The notes under the pieces were generated by a model, which worked only from the letters and a program-made list of their open reading frames with translations, ran no database searches and was not told the origin of the DNA. From assembly GCF_012849095.1 (NCBI RefSeq), contig NZ_CP051680.1, positions 5,890,001 to 5,954,000 of the forward strand: a DNA stretch of 64,000 nt, read 5' to 3'. The stretch comes from Cohnella herbarum (GTDB lineage: Bacteria; Bacillota; Bacilli; Paenibacillales; Paenibacillaceae). The position numbers were made by a program, and so were the translations under genes. Shown here piece by piece: positions 9,418-18,373 of this stretch; within the stretch, counting starts at the first letter, position 1, and each line of letters starts with the position of its first letter.

Positions 9418-9649
9418 AACCAACCTCCTTCGGTTTTGTCTTCCCTTATCCAAACACATCCGAAAGCGGCTTCCTACGGCCAATCTCGCTCCGATGTCAC
9501 ACGATTCTACTTCCCGGAAGTCACAAAAACGGACAATGTAACACTTTTCTACCTATTTGGATTAGCGGCGGATGAGGTTATTGACGGCGCGCGGCGTACA
9601 TAATACCCTTTGTTTCTAGGCTCTGTTTATTGAAAGGGGGGAAATGTGC

Positions 9650-11983
9650 ATGGGGCGGTTGGCGAATATGTGGAGAGTAAGCTTCCGGAGCATTTTCTTC
9701 CGTTTCATTATTTTGTTCGTTTCGATTTCCGTGCTCATTCAAATCATTAATTTCGTGACCTATAACGTGTATCTCCAATACGTTCAAACCCGAATCGAAA
9801 GAAATTACGACAGTTCGCTTTCCAACGTGGCCGCTTCGCTTAACCATCTGTTCGAGGGTATTTACCAATCCAACTTTTTGCTTTCGCTCGATCCGAGCGT
9901 TCTAAGCGTTTTCTCCGGGGAAGGGGATGCCGAGGGAACGGCCAAGTACGCAGATATTAGCCAAAGCGTTCGCTCTTTGGCGCGGATTAAATACATCGAC
10001 TCCTCTATCGACAGCGCCTATATCTTTAAACGCAAAGACGATTTGATCATCAGCAACGAGGGGACTTACTCGGCATCCTACTTCTATGACAAAGTGTATC
10101 GTTTCGAGGAGTACCCGGCCGAATTCTGGAAAACGCATAGCTCGGGTTACAAGCTGTTCTCCATATTGCCTCCATCGCAGACCAGCGGATCGGAACGTAA
10201 TGAAGGCAAGGTCATTATTCCTATCGTTCAATCGAAGATCGCCGAGTACTGGTCCAACAATCTGTACGTGATCAATCTGAATGCCCAATACATCGTCCGA
10301 CTGCTGCAAGATTACAAGCTCACGCCGGGCAGCGTGTTGTTCATCGCCGACAAGAACGGGACCATGCTCGCTTCGTCGGAGCCGGATTTCGTTCGCAATC
10401 CGGAGTTGCAGGCTTTCATGGGCAGCCTTCTCGAAGCTCCCGATTCCAAATCGCAAGCGGTTTATAAAAAACAAAAAATGAGGGTCGTCACCCTCAATAC
10501 GAATTTCTTCTATAACGACGTCGTCATGATTGCCGGGGTACCCGAGAACGACATCCGCAGCAGTCTGAGCAATATGGAGAAACTAAGATGGGTTTCGGCG
10601 ATCTTCACGCTGCTGCTCAGCTTGATTCTGTCCGTTGCCTTCAGCAAAAACCTGTACGCGCCGATTAAGTCGCTCGTCGATCGCCTGAACGGACCTCAGA
10701 CGAAAGGCAAACGCTCCATGAACGAATTCGAATATTTGAACGACGAAATCGGACGAATCATGAACAACGTGCAAACGCTGAATCAGCAGCTTTCCTATGC
10801 GCTCCCGCTCGCGAACGAGCAATTTTTGGTGAAAATGCTGAAATACAATTACCTATACGACGACGTCAGCGTGGAGGCCTACCAGAAGAACGGCAGCTTC
10901 TCGTTCGAGAACGATCATTTCATGATCGCCTTGTTCCAGTTCAACTTTCGCAAGCCGTTCTATGATTCCTTCAACGAATCGTTTCAGAACGATTCGTCGA
11001 GAATGCTAACGAAATTGCTGACGTCCTTGCTGCCGATGGACTATCCTTGTTACTTGCTGGAGATGGATTCGCATTTGTTCTGCTTGTTGGTGAACGTTCC
11101 CGAAGGGGCCGATCAAGTGTTATATCAAAAGTATTGCGAGGATATCGTGGAACTGTTCCGCAAGGACGAGGACTTCCTGAGGGTTCATGCGGGCATCGGA
11201 AGCGTGCGCAGAGGATATAAGGGCATGCGGCAATCGTACATCGAAGCGATGAAGGCGCTCTGGCGCATCTCGCCGTTCGACGGGAAACGGGTCTATACTT
11301 TCACCGAAGCGGACAATGAGCACGACGTAACGAGATACTTGTTAAGCAAGGAGGACGAGAACCGATTGTTCAATCTTCTTCTGTCCGGCAAGAAAGAGGA
11401 ACTGCACGGTCTGTTGAAGCAGATTATCGGCCACAATTTGTCCGCCGGGATCACCGCCCCGTTACTTCGCGAATTGTATATGAGGTTCTACATGATAGGG
11501 CTTCAGGTTCTGAAGCAGCGGGACAGGGAGCTGGACGGAGAAATCGGCAAATCGTATACGGGCTTCATCTTGTCCAACGAGTCTCCTTCCGTCGACGAGA
11601 TTACGGAATCGATCTTCGCTTACTTCGAGAATGTCGCGACCGTCTGCGGCGAGAGCCAGGACAAGTTCGACGTCGGGTCGTTCAAAGCGTTCATTAGCCA
11701 GCACTATCACGAGGATATCCATCTTGAGATGTTGGCCGAGAAATATAACACCTCCGCGCAATATATGTCCCGGTTGCTTAAGAGAGAGCTCGGGGTAGGC
11801 TTTCAGGAATACCTGCTCGATCTTAGAATCCGCAAAGCGAAAGAACTGCTGGCCCAATCCGAGCGGAAGATCGGCGACATCTGGGAGGCCGTCGGCTTTA
11901 ACAACCGGAATACGTTCATCCGCGCGTTCAAGGGGAAAGAGGGCATTACTCCGAGCGAGTATCGCAGCAATATGAGCAAGTGA
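9650..11983 (+). CDS. Membrane-bound AraC family regulator with extracellular sensor
   Basis: Protein of 777 residues with a membrane segment near residues 13-35, an extracytoplasmic cache-like sensor region, a second membrane segment near 308-330, a cytoplasmic linker and a C-terminal AraC double helix-turn-helix (roughly 675-775, ending GFNNRNTFIRAFKGKEGITPSEYR). This architecture is known for regulators that sit beside LplABC importers and sense the transported sugar or its binding protein. Start 9650 is chosen over 9644 because AAGGGGGG ends eight bases before it. It is divergent from the importer operon, which is its likely target. Confidence 0.9.
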   Translation: MGRLANMWRVSFRSIFFRFIILFVSISVLIQIINFVTYNVYLQYVQTRIERNYDSSLSNVAASLNHLFEGIYQSNFLLSLDPSVLSVFSGEGDAEGTAKYADISQSVRSLARIKYIDSSIDSAYIFKRKDDLIISNEGTYSASYFYDKVYRFEEYPAEFWKTHSSGYKLFSILPPSQTSGSERNEGKVIIPIVQSKIAEYWSNNLYVINLNAQYIVRLLQDYKLTPGSVLFIADKNGTMLASSEPDFVRNPELQAFMGSLLEAPDSKSQAVYKKQKMRVVTLNTNFFYNDVVMIAGVPENDIRSSLSNMEKLRWVSAIFTLLLSLILSVAFSKNLYAPIKSLVDRLNGPQTKGKRSMNEFEYLNDEIGRIMNNVQTLNQQLSYALPLANEQFLVKMLKYNYLYDDVSVEAYQKNGSFSFENDHFMIALFQFNFRKPFYDSFNESFQNDSSRMLTKLLTSLLPMDYPCYLLEMDSHLFCLLVNVPEGADQVLYQKYCEDIVELFRKDEDFLRVHAGIGSVRRGYKGMRQSYIEAMKALWRISPFDGKRVYTFTEADNEHDVTRYLLSKEDENRLFNLLLSGKKEELHGLLKQIIGHNLSAGITAPLLRELYMRFYMIGLQVLKQRDRELDGEIGKSYTGFILSNESPSVDEITESIFAYFENVATVCGESQDKFDVGSFKAFISQHYHEDIHLEMLAEKYNTSAQYMSRLLKRELGVGFQEYLLDLRIRKAKELLAQSERKIGDIWEAVGFNNRNTFIRAFKGKEGITPSEYRSNMSK

Positions 11984-11995
11984 GTTTATCGTTTT

Positions 11996-12040
11996 AGGGT
12001 TGGCCATGCTTTCCGTTGGACATGGCCAACCCTCTTTTAT
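11996..12040 (+). terminator. Terminator after the AraC gene
   Basis: A 13-bp stem (AGGGTTGGCCATG and its complement) is followed by CTTTTATT on the plus strand. It lies between the convergent AraC and folD genes. Confidence 0.88.
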
Positions 12041-12052
12041 TGTTGATGTTTG

Positions 12053-12898
12053 CTATTTAGCTAATTTTTCAGCGGCTGCAACGGTGTGCTTGAGCAATGC
12101 GGCTATCGTTACCGGCCCGACCCCTGCGGGGACGGGAGTAATCGCAGAAGCTTTAAGCAAACAACCATCATAGTCGACATCCCCTATGTTCCCCTCATTG
12201 TAACCGGCATCCAGTACAATTGCTCCCGATTTTATCCAATCGCCTTTAACAAATCTGGGCTTACCGACCGCTGCTACTACAATATCGCCTAAACGGACAA
12301 TATCTTCTAAGTTCGTTGTTTTGGAATGGCATGTCGTCACGGTCGCGTTTTGGTTTAAGAGCATGATGGATACGGGTTTTCCAAGGATCGGGCTTCTCCC
12401 GATCACGACAGCATGCTTTCCTTCTATTGAGATATTGTAATAGTCTAGTATCGCAATGATCGCTGCCGGAGTGCAGGAAGGGAAGTCGGCGAAACCGAAG
12501 GCGTTTTGAGCGAATCCCAGAGTGGTCACTCCATCTACGTCCTTTTCAATGCTTATAGCTTCAAATGCGGCCCTTTCGTCTATTTGATGGGGAACGGGAT
12601 GCTGCAACAATATTCCGTGAACGTTGGGGTCGGCATTGAGTTTACGAATAGCTAAGATTAATTCACCCGTTGATGTATCCTTAGGAAGATCTAATCGAAT
12701 TGATTGGATACCGAGTCGCTTGCATGCGTTTCCCTTCATCCTTACATAGGTAGCCGATGAAGGATCGTCACCGACTAAAATAGTCGCTAGGCAAGGAACG
12801 ATTCCTCTTTTCGCTAAACTCTGGATTGCCCCCGACAAGCTTTCTTTGATGTCTGTCGCGACCCGATTCCCATCCAAAATCAATGTTTCCGGCAACAT
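12053..12898 (-). CDS. folD: FolD, methylenetetrahydrofolate dehydrogenase / cyclohydrolase
   Basis: Bifunctional folate enzyme of 281 residues that interconverts 5,10-methylene-, 5,10-methenyl- and 10-formyl-tetrahydrofolate. Visible motifs are the catalytic Tyr-x3-Lys (YVRMK), GILLQHPVP, DVDGV, the NADP-site GRSPILGKP and ITPVPAGVGPVT. Several differ from the usual forms (PAGVGPVT rather than PGGVGPMT, SCTPAAI rather than PCTPxG), so this is a divergent FolD. Start 12898 (MLPETL) has GAGGG eight bases upstream. Expression is under a ZTP riboswitch and terminator in the leader, linking the gene to purine and folate stress. Confidence 0.92.
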   Translation of the reverse strand: MLPETLILDGNRVATDIKESLSGAIQSLAKRGIVPCLATILVGDDPSSATYVRMKGNACKRLGIQSIRLDLPKDTSTGELILAIRKLNADPNVHGILLQHPVPHQIDERAAFEAISIEKDVDGVTTLGFAQNAFGFADFPSCTPAAIIAILDYYNISIEGKHAVVIGRSPILGKPVSIMLLNQNATVTTCHSKTTNLEDIVRLGDIVVAAVGKPRFVKGDWIKSGAIVLDAGYNEGNIGDVDYDGCLLKASAITPVPAGVGPVTIAALLKHTVAAAEKLAK

Positions 12899-12923
12899 TT
12901 CATCATCCCTCTCTATTCGGATC

Positions 12924-12963
12924 AAAACATAAAGAGGCAAGGGAAGACTCTCCCCTTACCTCT
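12924..12963 (-). terminator. Riboswitch expression platform: intrinsic terminator of the folD leader
   Basis: On the minus strand AGAGG-type and AAGGG arms pair with CCCTT and CCTCT, followed by TTATGTTTT. The hairpin starts right after the conserved 3' end of the ZTP aptamer and lies about 25 bases before the folD start. Ligand binding should prevent its formation and allow transcription into folD. Confidence 0.85.
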
Positions 12964-13030
12964 GCCCAGGCGTACGGCTAGATATCTATGCGCTCCCTCA
13001 TGGTTACCCATGTTCCGCCAGTGACACATA
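12963..13030 (-). ncRNA. ZTP (pfl) riboswitch upstream of folD
   Basis: Read on the minus strand, the conserved blocks of the pfl motif appear in order: CACTGGCGGAA, a CATGG-GTAA-CCATG hairpin, GGGAGCG, a variable stretch, then GCCG and CGCCTGGGCA. A terminator follows immediately and folD follows that. Known pfl RNAs bind ZTP/ZMP, signals of 10-formyl-THF shortage, and turn on folate and purine genes. A promoter lies just upstream at 13047-13075. Confidence 0.93.
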
Positions 13031-13046
13031 GTTGATTTGTGACTTA

Positions 13047-13075
13047 ATCATAGCAACGAAATACAAAATTTTCAA
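13047..13075 (-). promoter_or_regulatory. Sigma-A promoter of folD
   Basis: TTGAAA and TATGAT lie exactly 17 bases apart on the minus strand. Transcription would start about 10 bases before the ZTP aptamer. Confidence 0.85.
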
Positions 13076-13101
13076 TAATGGACTTTTTGCGAGAAGCTCC
13101 A

Positions 13102-14436
13102 TCAGACCTTGGTCGGTTGAGGCCGATAAGAGCTTCCGAACATATCTTTGCGTCGATATGCACTAAGAATAAGACCGACTGCCGCCAATTCGATCACCAT
13201 GCCGGAGCTCCAATTCATAATCGGCAGCCTCAGCCCGAGTATTGGCAGCAATCCCGCGCACATCAGCAAATTCCATGCCAATTGAATGCCCAGTACCGCT
13301 ATCAAACCGACCACCAGGTTTTTGGCATAAGAGTCTTGAAGCTTGGCTCCCATACGAGCTATCCTTACGACGAACAAGAACGCAAGCAAGGCGACGGCAA
13401 TACCGAACACCCAACCGAAGTTGTAAACCAAGTAGGAATAGAACAGTTCGCTCGACGCTAAGGGCAACTTATCATTAACGATGCCGAAGCCTTGCCCCCA
13501 CATGCCGCCCGATTGAATAGCTTCCACGGAGCGTAATACCAAGTAGCCTTCTGTCTGCGCATGCGTATCCGGATTCAAAAACGCACTCAATCTGCTCCAT
13601 TCATAATCGAACGACCCGTTAAGAAGTACCGGAACCGTCATAAGAACAAGCGCGCTCAATCCAGTAATCAATAGCTTCATTTTCCCGGATACCAGCAGAA
13701 GAACGGCTAAACCAAAGCCATAAATTAATAAATAGGCGAAAGCGGGCGCCGGTACGTATAATAACGCGGGAATTAGCATGAATAAGACGGCGTCTTTCCC
13801 AAGCTCTACGGCTTCCTCGCGCAAGCCTTGCGCTGCGGGTTTCTTTCTCTGCAGCATGCCGGCAATGGCGATAAGGAGCAAATAAGGCGAAGCCGCATAC
13901 ACATTGAAGTTGAACGGACCTAAGAGAAGCCACTGAGTAACGCCGTTTACCTGAACGCTTTGCCAATGAACCGCCGCCATGAGCAGCAATGTCGCTCCGT
14001 ACAAGACCCAGGAGTAGCGAATCAGTTTGCGATAATCGACAAAATAGAGCCCGATCATAACCGCGACACCTACGAAGCCGTAAACAAGTTTGCGGTCGAT
14101 CATGCCGTCTACGGAAAGGCGCAACGTAAACATCGATACGAGTCCGATTAGAAACATTCCGGCAACCAAAGCGATGACGCCCCATTCGGGCTTAGGCTTA
14201 TGCGCGGTATGTAGTTGCTTGCCCACCTGCTCGGGATCGCCCATGTGCCGCAGCGCCTCGATCATCGCCTTTTCTTCCGGCATACCGCTCTGCGCAACCC
14301 TCTCCGCGGTCAGTTCCTCCAGATGGCTGAGCAACTCGTGTCTAATCTCCTCGTGCACTTCTTTGGCCTTTACTTGCGCGCATATTTTATGGAGATAGGC
14401 GTTGACCTCCGGGTGACGTTCTAGGCTGTGGCTCAT
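13102..14436 (-). CDS. HAAS-domain SEDS protein (FtsW/RodA/SpoVE family)
   Basis: Protein of 444 residues. Residues 1-75 form a soluble HAAS-type helical domain (RHELLSHLEELTAERV, then an MGDPEQVGKQL end), and about ten membrane segments of a SEDS protein follow. SEDS proteins polymerise peptidoglycan glycan strands. The loop RLSAFLNPD and AIQSGGMWGQGFG match the family. Where RodA/FtsW have HTDFIF with the catalytic Asp, this protein has SSELFY, with Glu330 in place of Asp. The gene overlaps the PadR stop by ATGA and is preceded by GGGGAGGGG, so the two are translationally coupled. It may be a specialised or inactive SEDS protein. Confidence 0.85.
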   Translation of the reverse strand: MSHSLERHPEVNAYLHKICAQVKAKEVHEEIRHELLSHLEELTAERVAQSGMPEEKAMIEALRHMGDPEQVGKQLHTAHKPKPEWGVIALVAGMFLIGLVSMFTLRLSVDGMIDRKLVYGFVGVAVMIGLYFVDYRKLIRYSWVLYGATLLLMAAVHWQSVQVNGVTQWLLLGPFNFNVYAASPYLLLIAIAGMLQRKKPAAQGLREEAVELGKDAVLFMLIPALLYVPAPAFAYLLIYGFGLAVLLLVSGKMKLLITGLSALVLMTVPVLLNGSFDYEWSRLSAFLNPDTHAQTEGYLVLRSVEAIQSGGMWGQGFGIVNDKLPLASSELFYSYLVYNFGWVFGIAVALLAFLFVVRIARMGAKLQDSYAKNLVVGLIAVLGIQLAWNLLMCAGLLPILGLRLPIMNWSSGMVIELAAVGLILSAYRRKDMFGSSYRPQPTKV

Positions 14437-14765
14437 GCGTGCCCCTCCCCGATGACGCGCTCGACAGTCGTCCGAAACAAAGACCATTCCCGTTGTTTCT
14501 CGCCAAGCTGCTTGCGTCCTTCTTCCGTAATCCGATAATATTTGCGCTTCCGGCCGCCTTCCTCGTTCCAGTACGCCTCCACGAACCGTTCGACTTCAAG
14601 CGTATGCAAGATCGGATACAGCGTTCCTTCTTTTAGCGTAAATACGCCGTCCGATTTGCGTTCGATTTCTTTGGTTATCTCGTACCCGTACATATCTTTT
14701 TGCCCGAGTAGCGTCATGATGAGGATGACGGTACTGCCCTTCATGAGTTCCTTATTGATTTTCAT
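14433..14765 (-). CDS. PadR family transcriptional regulator
   Basis: Winged-helix repressor of 110 residues. The PadR core is clear (YGYEITKEIERKS, then LKEGTLYPILHTLE and KRKYYRITEEGRK). The start at 14765 (MKINKEL) has GAGGG eight bases upstream; a longer frame opens at 14786 without a ribosome binding site. It is coupled by a four-base overlap to the HAAS-SEDS gene, a pairing known for PadR and HAAS-domain membrane proteins. It probably represses its own operon through the repeats just upstream. Confidence 0.92.
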   Translation of the reverse strand: MKINKELMKGSTVILIMTLLGQKDMYGYEITKEIERKSDGVFTLKEGTLYPILHTLEVERFVEAYWNEEGGRKRKYYRITEEGRKQLGEKQREWSLFRTTVERVIGEGHA

Positions 14766-14796
14766 AACTTTTTCCCTCGATCTCATATTGTCGTTT

Positions 14797-14821
14797 ATCT
14801 ATGCATCGTAAATCTATGTAT
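14797..14821 (-). promoter_or_regulatory. Candidate PadR operator (direct repeat)
   Basis: Two copies of ATCTATGYAT (plus-strand reading) start 15 bases apart, about 30 bases before the padR start. Repeated ATGCAT/ATGTAT half sites are typical of PadR operators. The assignment rests on position and pattern only. Confidence 0.45.
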
Positions 14822-14907
14822 TAGTGTAAACGAGAATTTGCGGATTTACAAGTCAAGTCCATACAACCGGATTTTTGGCTACAACAAAAGAAAAAGAAAA
14901 AGAAAAA

Positions 14908-14957
14908 GCGAAACAGCGCAAGCGTTAGAAGATGAACTTCTCCGTGCGCAGTTTCGC
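14908..14957 (-). terminator. Terminator after the universal stress protein gene
   Basis: On the minus strand GCGAAAC and GCGCA arms pair across a large loop, followed by CTTTTTCTTTTTCTTTTTC. The T-rich tract is the complement of an AAAAAG triplication at 14888-14907. Confidence 0.75.
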
Positions 14958-14986
14958 TATATTTGTGACGCTTTCTTGATCAGAAT

Positions 14987-15418
14987 TTACTTCATGATCA
15001 TAACCGGAATATGCGCATGAAGGATGACGTTGTGGCTGACGCTGCCGACCATCAATTCCTTGAAGGAGCTTAGTCCCCTGCTGCCCATGACAATGAGATC
15101 GCAGTCGCTGTTCTCGGCATAATCGATGATCGCTTGAGCTGGAGAACCCGCGAGTACGACCACGTCCGACAATGGCAAATCCCCCGTAATTTCCTTAACC
15201 TTGTCGATAATCGCGTTACCTTGCTCCCTCACTTGATCTTGGTAGGCATCGGGCTGGGCGAAGGTCATGTCCGCAAGGACAACCGGCTGAAGATTGATGA
15301 CATGCGCAACGGTGAGCTGTGTGGCGGCGTTTCCCTTAACAAGTTCGATGGCTTTATCCAACGCTCTCGCGGATGATTTAGAGCCGTCATAGGGGACTAG
15401 AATATGTTTGAATATCAT
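14987..15418 (-). CDS. Universal stress protein (UspA family)
   Basis: Nucleotide-binding stress protein of 143 residues. It shows the family start (MIFKHILVPYDGSKSS) and the ATP-binding motif G-x2-G-x9-G-S/T near the end (GSRGLSSFKELMVGSVS), so it belongs to the ATP-binding type. Start 15418 has GGAGGG six bases upstream. It is a single-gene unit with its own terminator. Its role in stress or dormancy cannot be stated more exactly. Confidence 0.92.
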   Translation of the reverse strand: MIFKHILVPYDGSKSSARALDKAIELVKGNAATQLTVAHVINLQPVVLADMTFAQPDAYQDQVREQGNAIIDKVKEITGDLPLSDVVVLAGSPAQAIIDYAENSDCDLIVMGSRGLSSFKELMVGSVSHNVILHAHIPVMIMK

Positions 15419-15605
15419 GCTGAACCCTCCGATAGTCATAGTAATCAATATTAACCACATAGGTGGCCAACTTAAACAGGCTGGAATAGGAACGATGGAT
15501 GGTTAGTTTTCCACGATTTACACAATTTCACTCAAGCGAGTAGCCCTTTTCCCCGAAAAAAGGATATAGTTAGTACATGGCATTTATTTTCCGGAGGTTA
15601 GCAGC

Positions 15606-16115
15606 ATGATGAATGTGGAGAAGCAACAACCCAAGCTTAACGTTCCGGTTACGGGACTCGAGAAAATGCTCAGTGCGGCGACGCTTATCGCGATGATTTG
15701 GTCGATTGTTTACGTTTGTGTGCAATGGACGGATATGCCGGACAGAATTCCTATTCATTTCAACGGCAAAGGGCAAGTCGACGGGTGGGGGAGCAAGTGG
15801 ACGCTGATTATCCTTCCGATCGTTTCTTTGCTTTTGTATAGCGGATTAACCGTTTTGTCCAAATTCCCGCATGTTTATAATTATCCCCTTCCGATTACGG
15901 AACAGAACGCGGCAGCGCAATATTTATTGGCAAGGAAACTGCTAGGCTGGATAAACCTTGAAGTCGTTGCGTTATTCGGCTACATCACATGGATATCCGT
16001 AAAAGTAGGCAAAGGTTACGGGGATGGGTTAGGGTTATGGTCTTTGCCGATTATTTTGGGTGTCCTCTTCGGAACGTTAGCCATCTATTTCGTACGCGCG
16101 TTTAGAATGAAATAA
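15606..16115 (+). CDS. DUF1648 membrane protein
   Basis: Membrane protein of 169 residues with four hydrophobic segments. The DUF1648 signature follows the first segment (DMPDRIPIHFNGKGQVDGWGS). This family includes YhdH/SdpI-like membrane proteins of Firmicutes; a role in immunity or signalling is known only for SdpI itself. GGAGG lies eight bases before the first of two adjacent ATGs. It stands alone 72 bases before the ABC-F gene. Confidence 0.85.
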   Translation: MMNVEKQQPKLNVPVTGLEKMLSAATLIAMIWSIVYVCVQWTDMPDRIPIHFNGKGQVDGWGSKWTLIILPIVSLLLYSGLTVLSKFPHVYNYPLPITEQNAAAQYLLARKLLGWINLEVVALFGYITWISVKVGKGYGDGLGLWSLPIILGVLFGTLAIYFVRAFRMK

Positions 16116-16186
16116 GCGGGTTGGATTTTTATGATATGATACGGGGAGTAGTTCCGTATTCTAGCGATAAAGTAGGTAGATGAGAT

Positions 16187-18124
16187 ATGCATTTGTTATC
16201 CGTTGAAAATATATCGAAAAGCTATAGCGATAAAATGTTGTTCGAGGACGTAACGTTCGGTATCGAAACCGGAGATAAAGTCGGAATCATCGGCGTAAAC
16301 GGCACCGGAAAATCGACGTTGCTGAAGGTGATCGCGGGACTGGAGCCCGCCGACTCCGGTAAGGTGTCGATCGGCCGGTCGGTCGTGCTTCGAATGCTCG
16401 CGCAGGATCCGGCGTTCGCTCCCGACGAGACGGCTCTGGAGCATGTGCTCGGCGGGGAATCTCCGCAGTTAAAAGCCGTTCGCGACTATGCCGAGATTTT
16501 GGAGGCGTTGGCTCGGAGTCCGGAGGACGCGCGGTTGCAAGCGCGCATGGTTGCCGCGAATCAGCGGATGGACGAGTTGGAGGCTTGGCAATTGGAAAGC
16601 GAAGCCAAGACCGCGCTCACGAAGCTTGGCATCCTGAACTACGACGACAAAGTATCGACGTTCTCGGGAGGACAACGGAAGCGGGTCGCGATGGCGGCGG
16701 CGCTTCTTCAGCCTTCCGACGTGCTTATTCTCGACGAGCCGACGAACCATATCGATAACGATTCGGTTGCTTGGCTCGAAAGCATGCTTCAGAAGCGTAA
16801 AGGCGCTTTGCTTATGATCACGCATGATCGTTATTTTCTTGACCGGGTCAGCAACCGGGTCATCGAGCTCGATCAAGGCCGCGCTTACTTCTACGAAGCG
16901 AACTATAGCCGGTTTCTGGAGCTAAAGCTGGAGAGGGACGAGCGGGAAGCGGCCAGCGAAGCCAAACGCCAGAACTTGCTGCGCAACGAGCTCGCATGGA
17001 TTCGCCGCGGAGCGCAAGCCAGGTCGACGAAGCAGAAGGCGCGGATCGATCGGTTCGAGGCGCTGAAGGAGCAAGGGCCGAAAGCGGCCGCGGGCAAGAT
17101 GGACGTGTCGATCGCTTCTTCGAGGCTCGGGAAGAAGATTATCGAGATCGAGCATCTCGTGAAAAGATTCGGCGATCGGACGCTGATCAAAGATCTGAGC
17201 TATATTGCGGTACCGGAGGATAGAGTCGGAATCGTAGGACGCAACGGGAGCGGCAAGTCGACGCTGCTCAAGCTAATCGCGGGCCAACTTGTGCCCGACG
17301 GAGGAACCGTGGAGCTCGGCACGACGGTGAGGCTCGGCTGGTTCAGCCAAGAGCACGAAGAGATGGACGAATCGCTTCGGGTCATGGAGTATATTCGTGA
17401 AGGGGCGGACCAGGTCAAAACTTCGGACGGCTCCACGATATCCGCGGGACAGATGCTGGAGAGGTTCCTGTTCTCCCCTTCGATGCAGTGGTCGGTCATT
17501 TCCAAGCTGTCGGGCGGGGAGAAACGCCGGCTGCAATTGCTCAGAGTGCTGTTGAATGCACCCAACGTACTGCTCCTGGACGAGCCCACCAATGATCTCG
17601 ACATCGCTACGCTGACGGTCCTGGAAGATTACTTGGACGATTTCCCGGGAGTCGTCGTTACCGTTTCCCATGATCGCTATTTCCTTGATCGCACCGTCGA
17701 TCGCATTCTTGCGTTCGAGGGCGACGGCATCGTGTCGCACCACGTGGGCAACTACTCCGATTATCAGGCGTTCGCGGAACGGCAAGAAGCGGCGAAAGCG
17801 GCTGCGGCCGCTCCCGCGAAGGGTAATGCGTCCGTTTCCGCAGCGGTGTCCGCGAAGCCGGAGAGTAAGGAACGGCCGGTGCTCAAGATGTCCTATAAAG
17901 ATCAGAAGGACTTCGAGCAGATCGACGATTGGATCGCGGAAACGGAAGAAGCGATATCGTCCGTCGCCGCGCAAATGGAGGCTTCTAGCAGCGACTCCGT
18001 TCGTCTTCAGGAGCTTGCGGAGGAGCAGCAACGCCTCGGAACCAAGCTGGACGGCTTGCTCGAGCGTTGGACGGAGCTCAACGAGCTTGCCGAGCAGATC
18101 GCCGCGAACAAGAACGCGAAGTGA
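16187..18124 (+). CDS. yfmR: ABC-F family ATPase (Uup/YfmR type)
   Basis: Cytosolic ABC-F protein of 645 residues with two ATPase domains joined by the P-site tRNA-interaction linker, plus a C-terminal coiled coil (about 575-640). The first domain has GVNGTGKST and FSGGQRKRV, the second GRNGSGKST and LSGGEKRRL, both with DEPTN Walker B motifs. The basic RRGAQARSTKQKAR stretch and the coiled coil fit Uup/YfmR, which rescues ribosomes stalled in elongation. The ribosome binding site is weak (GGTAGATGAG). A strong terminator follows. The orthologue name is inferred from architecture. Confidence 0.85.
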   Translation: MHLLSVENISKSYSDKMLFEDVTFGIETGDKVGIIGVNGTGKSTLLKVIAGLEPADSGKVSIGRSVVLRMLAQDPAFAPDETALEHVLGGESPQLKAVRDYAEILEALARSPEDARLQARMVAANQRMDELEAWQLESEAKTALTKLGILNYDDKVSTFSGGQRKRVAMAAALLQPSDVLILDEPTNHIDNDSVAWLESMLQKRKGALLMITHDRYFLDRVSNRVIELDQGRAYFYEANYSRFLELKLERDEREAASEAKRQNLLRNELAWIRRGAQARSTKQKARIDRFEALKEQGPKAAAGKMDVSIASSRLGKKIIEIEHLVKRFGDRTLIKDLSYIAVPEDRVGIVGRNGSGKSTLLKLIAGQLVPDGGTVELGTTVRLGWFSQEHEEMDESLRVMEYIREGADQVKTSDGSTISAGQMLERFLFSPSMQWSVISKLSGGEKRRLQLLRVLLNAPNVLLLDEPTNDLDIATLTVLEDYLDDFPGVVVTVSHDRYFLDRTVDRILAFEGDGIVSHHVGNYSDYQAFAERQEAAKAAAAAPAKGNASVSAAVSAKPESKERPVLKMSYKDQKDFEQIDDWIAETEEAISSVAAQMEASSSDSVRLQELAEEQQRLGTKLDGLLERWTELNELAEQIAANKNAK

Positions 18125-18140
18125 GAAGGCTGGCGTAAAT

Positions 18141-18185
18141 AAAACAGGCGAGATTCCATCTCATTCGATGGATCTCGCCTGTTTT
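18141..18185 (+). terminator. Terminator after the ABC-F gene
   Basis: A long stem (AAAACAGGCGAGAT with one mismatch, then CCATC) pairs with its complement and ends in GTTTTGGTTTTGG. Confidence 0.9.
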
Positions 18186-18260
18186 GGTTTTGGAGGGTAT
18201 GGATCGGGCGGGTAAGGCGGCTGCTTGAGTGCGTCCGTTATTGCACCGACCCTCAAGCAA

Positions 18261-18334
18261 ATAACGTTACAGGATCACTTTATTCCAGCTCAACCGGCTC
18301 CGACAAGGGCAATAACGTTACGGCATAACGCTAT
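18261..18334. repeat. AACGTT-rich intergenic repeat, copy 1
   Basis: This 74-bp unit opens with ATAACGTTAC, continues GGATCACTTTATTCCAGCTC and ends with ATAACGCTAT. It is clearly related to the unit at 18374-18448. It contains palindromic AACGTT cores at each end. It lies in a 329-bp gene-free stretch (18186-18514) in which nothing else is seen. Confidence 0.75.
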
Positions 18335-18373
18335 TTGCCTCGGTGAGGAGCGATTCGAGTCAGCTGCTCAGAG

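Noticed and set aside
14880..14910. AAAAAG triplication as a regulatory repeat
   Set aside because: It is the complement of the T-rich tract of the terminator after the stress protein gene and needs no other explanation.
17273..18031. A 252-codon open frame antisense to the ABC-F gene
   Set aside because: It has no ribosome binding site and no recognisable motifs, and the sense gene is fully explained. Such frames are expected opposite GC-rich genes.
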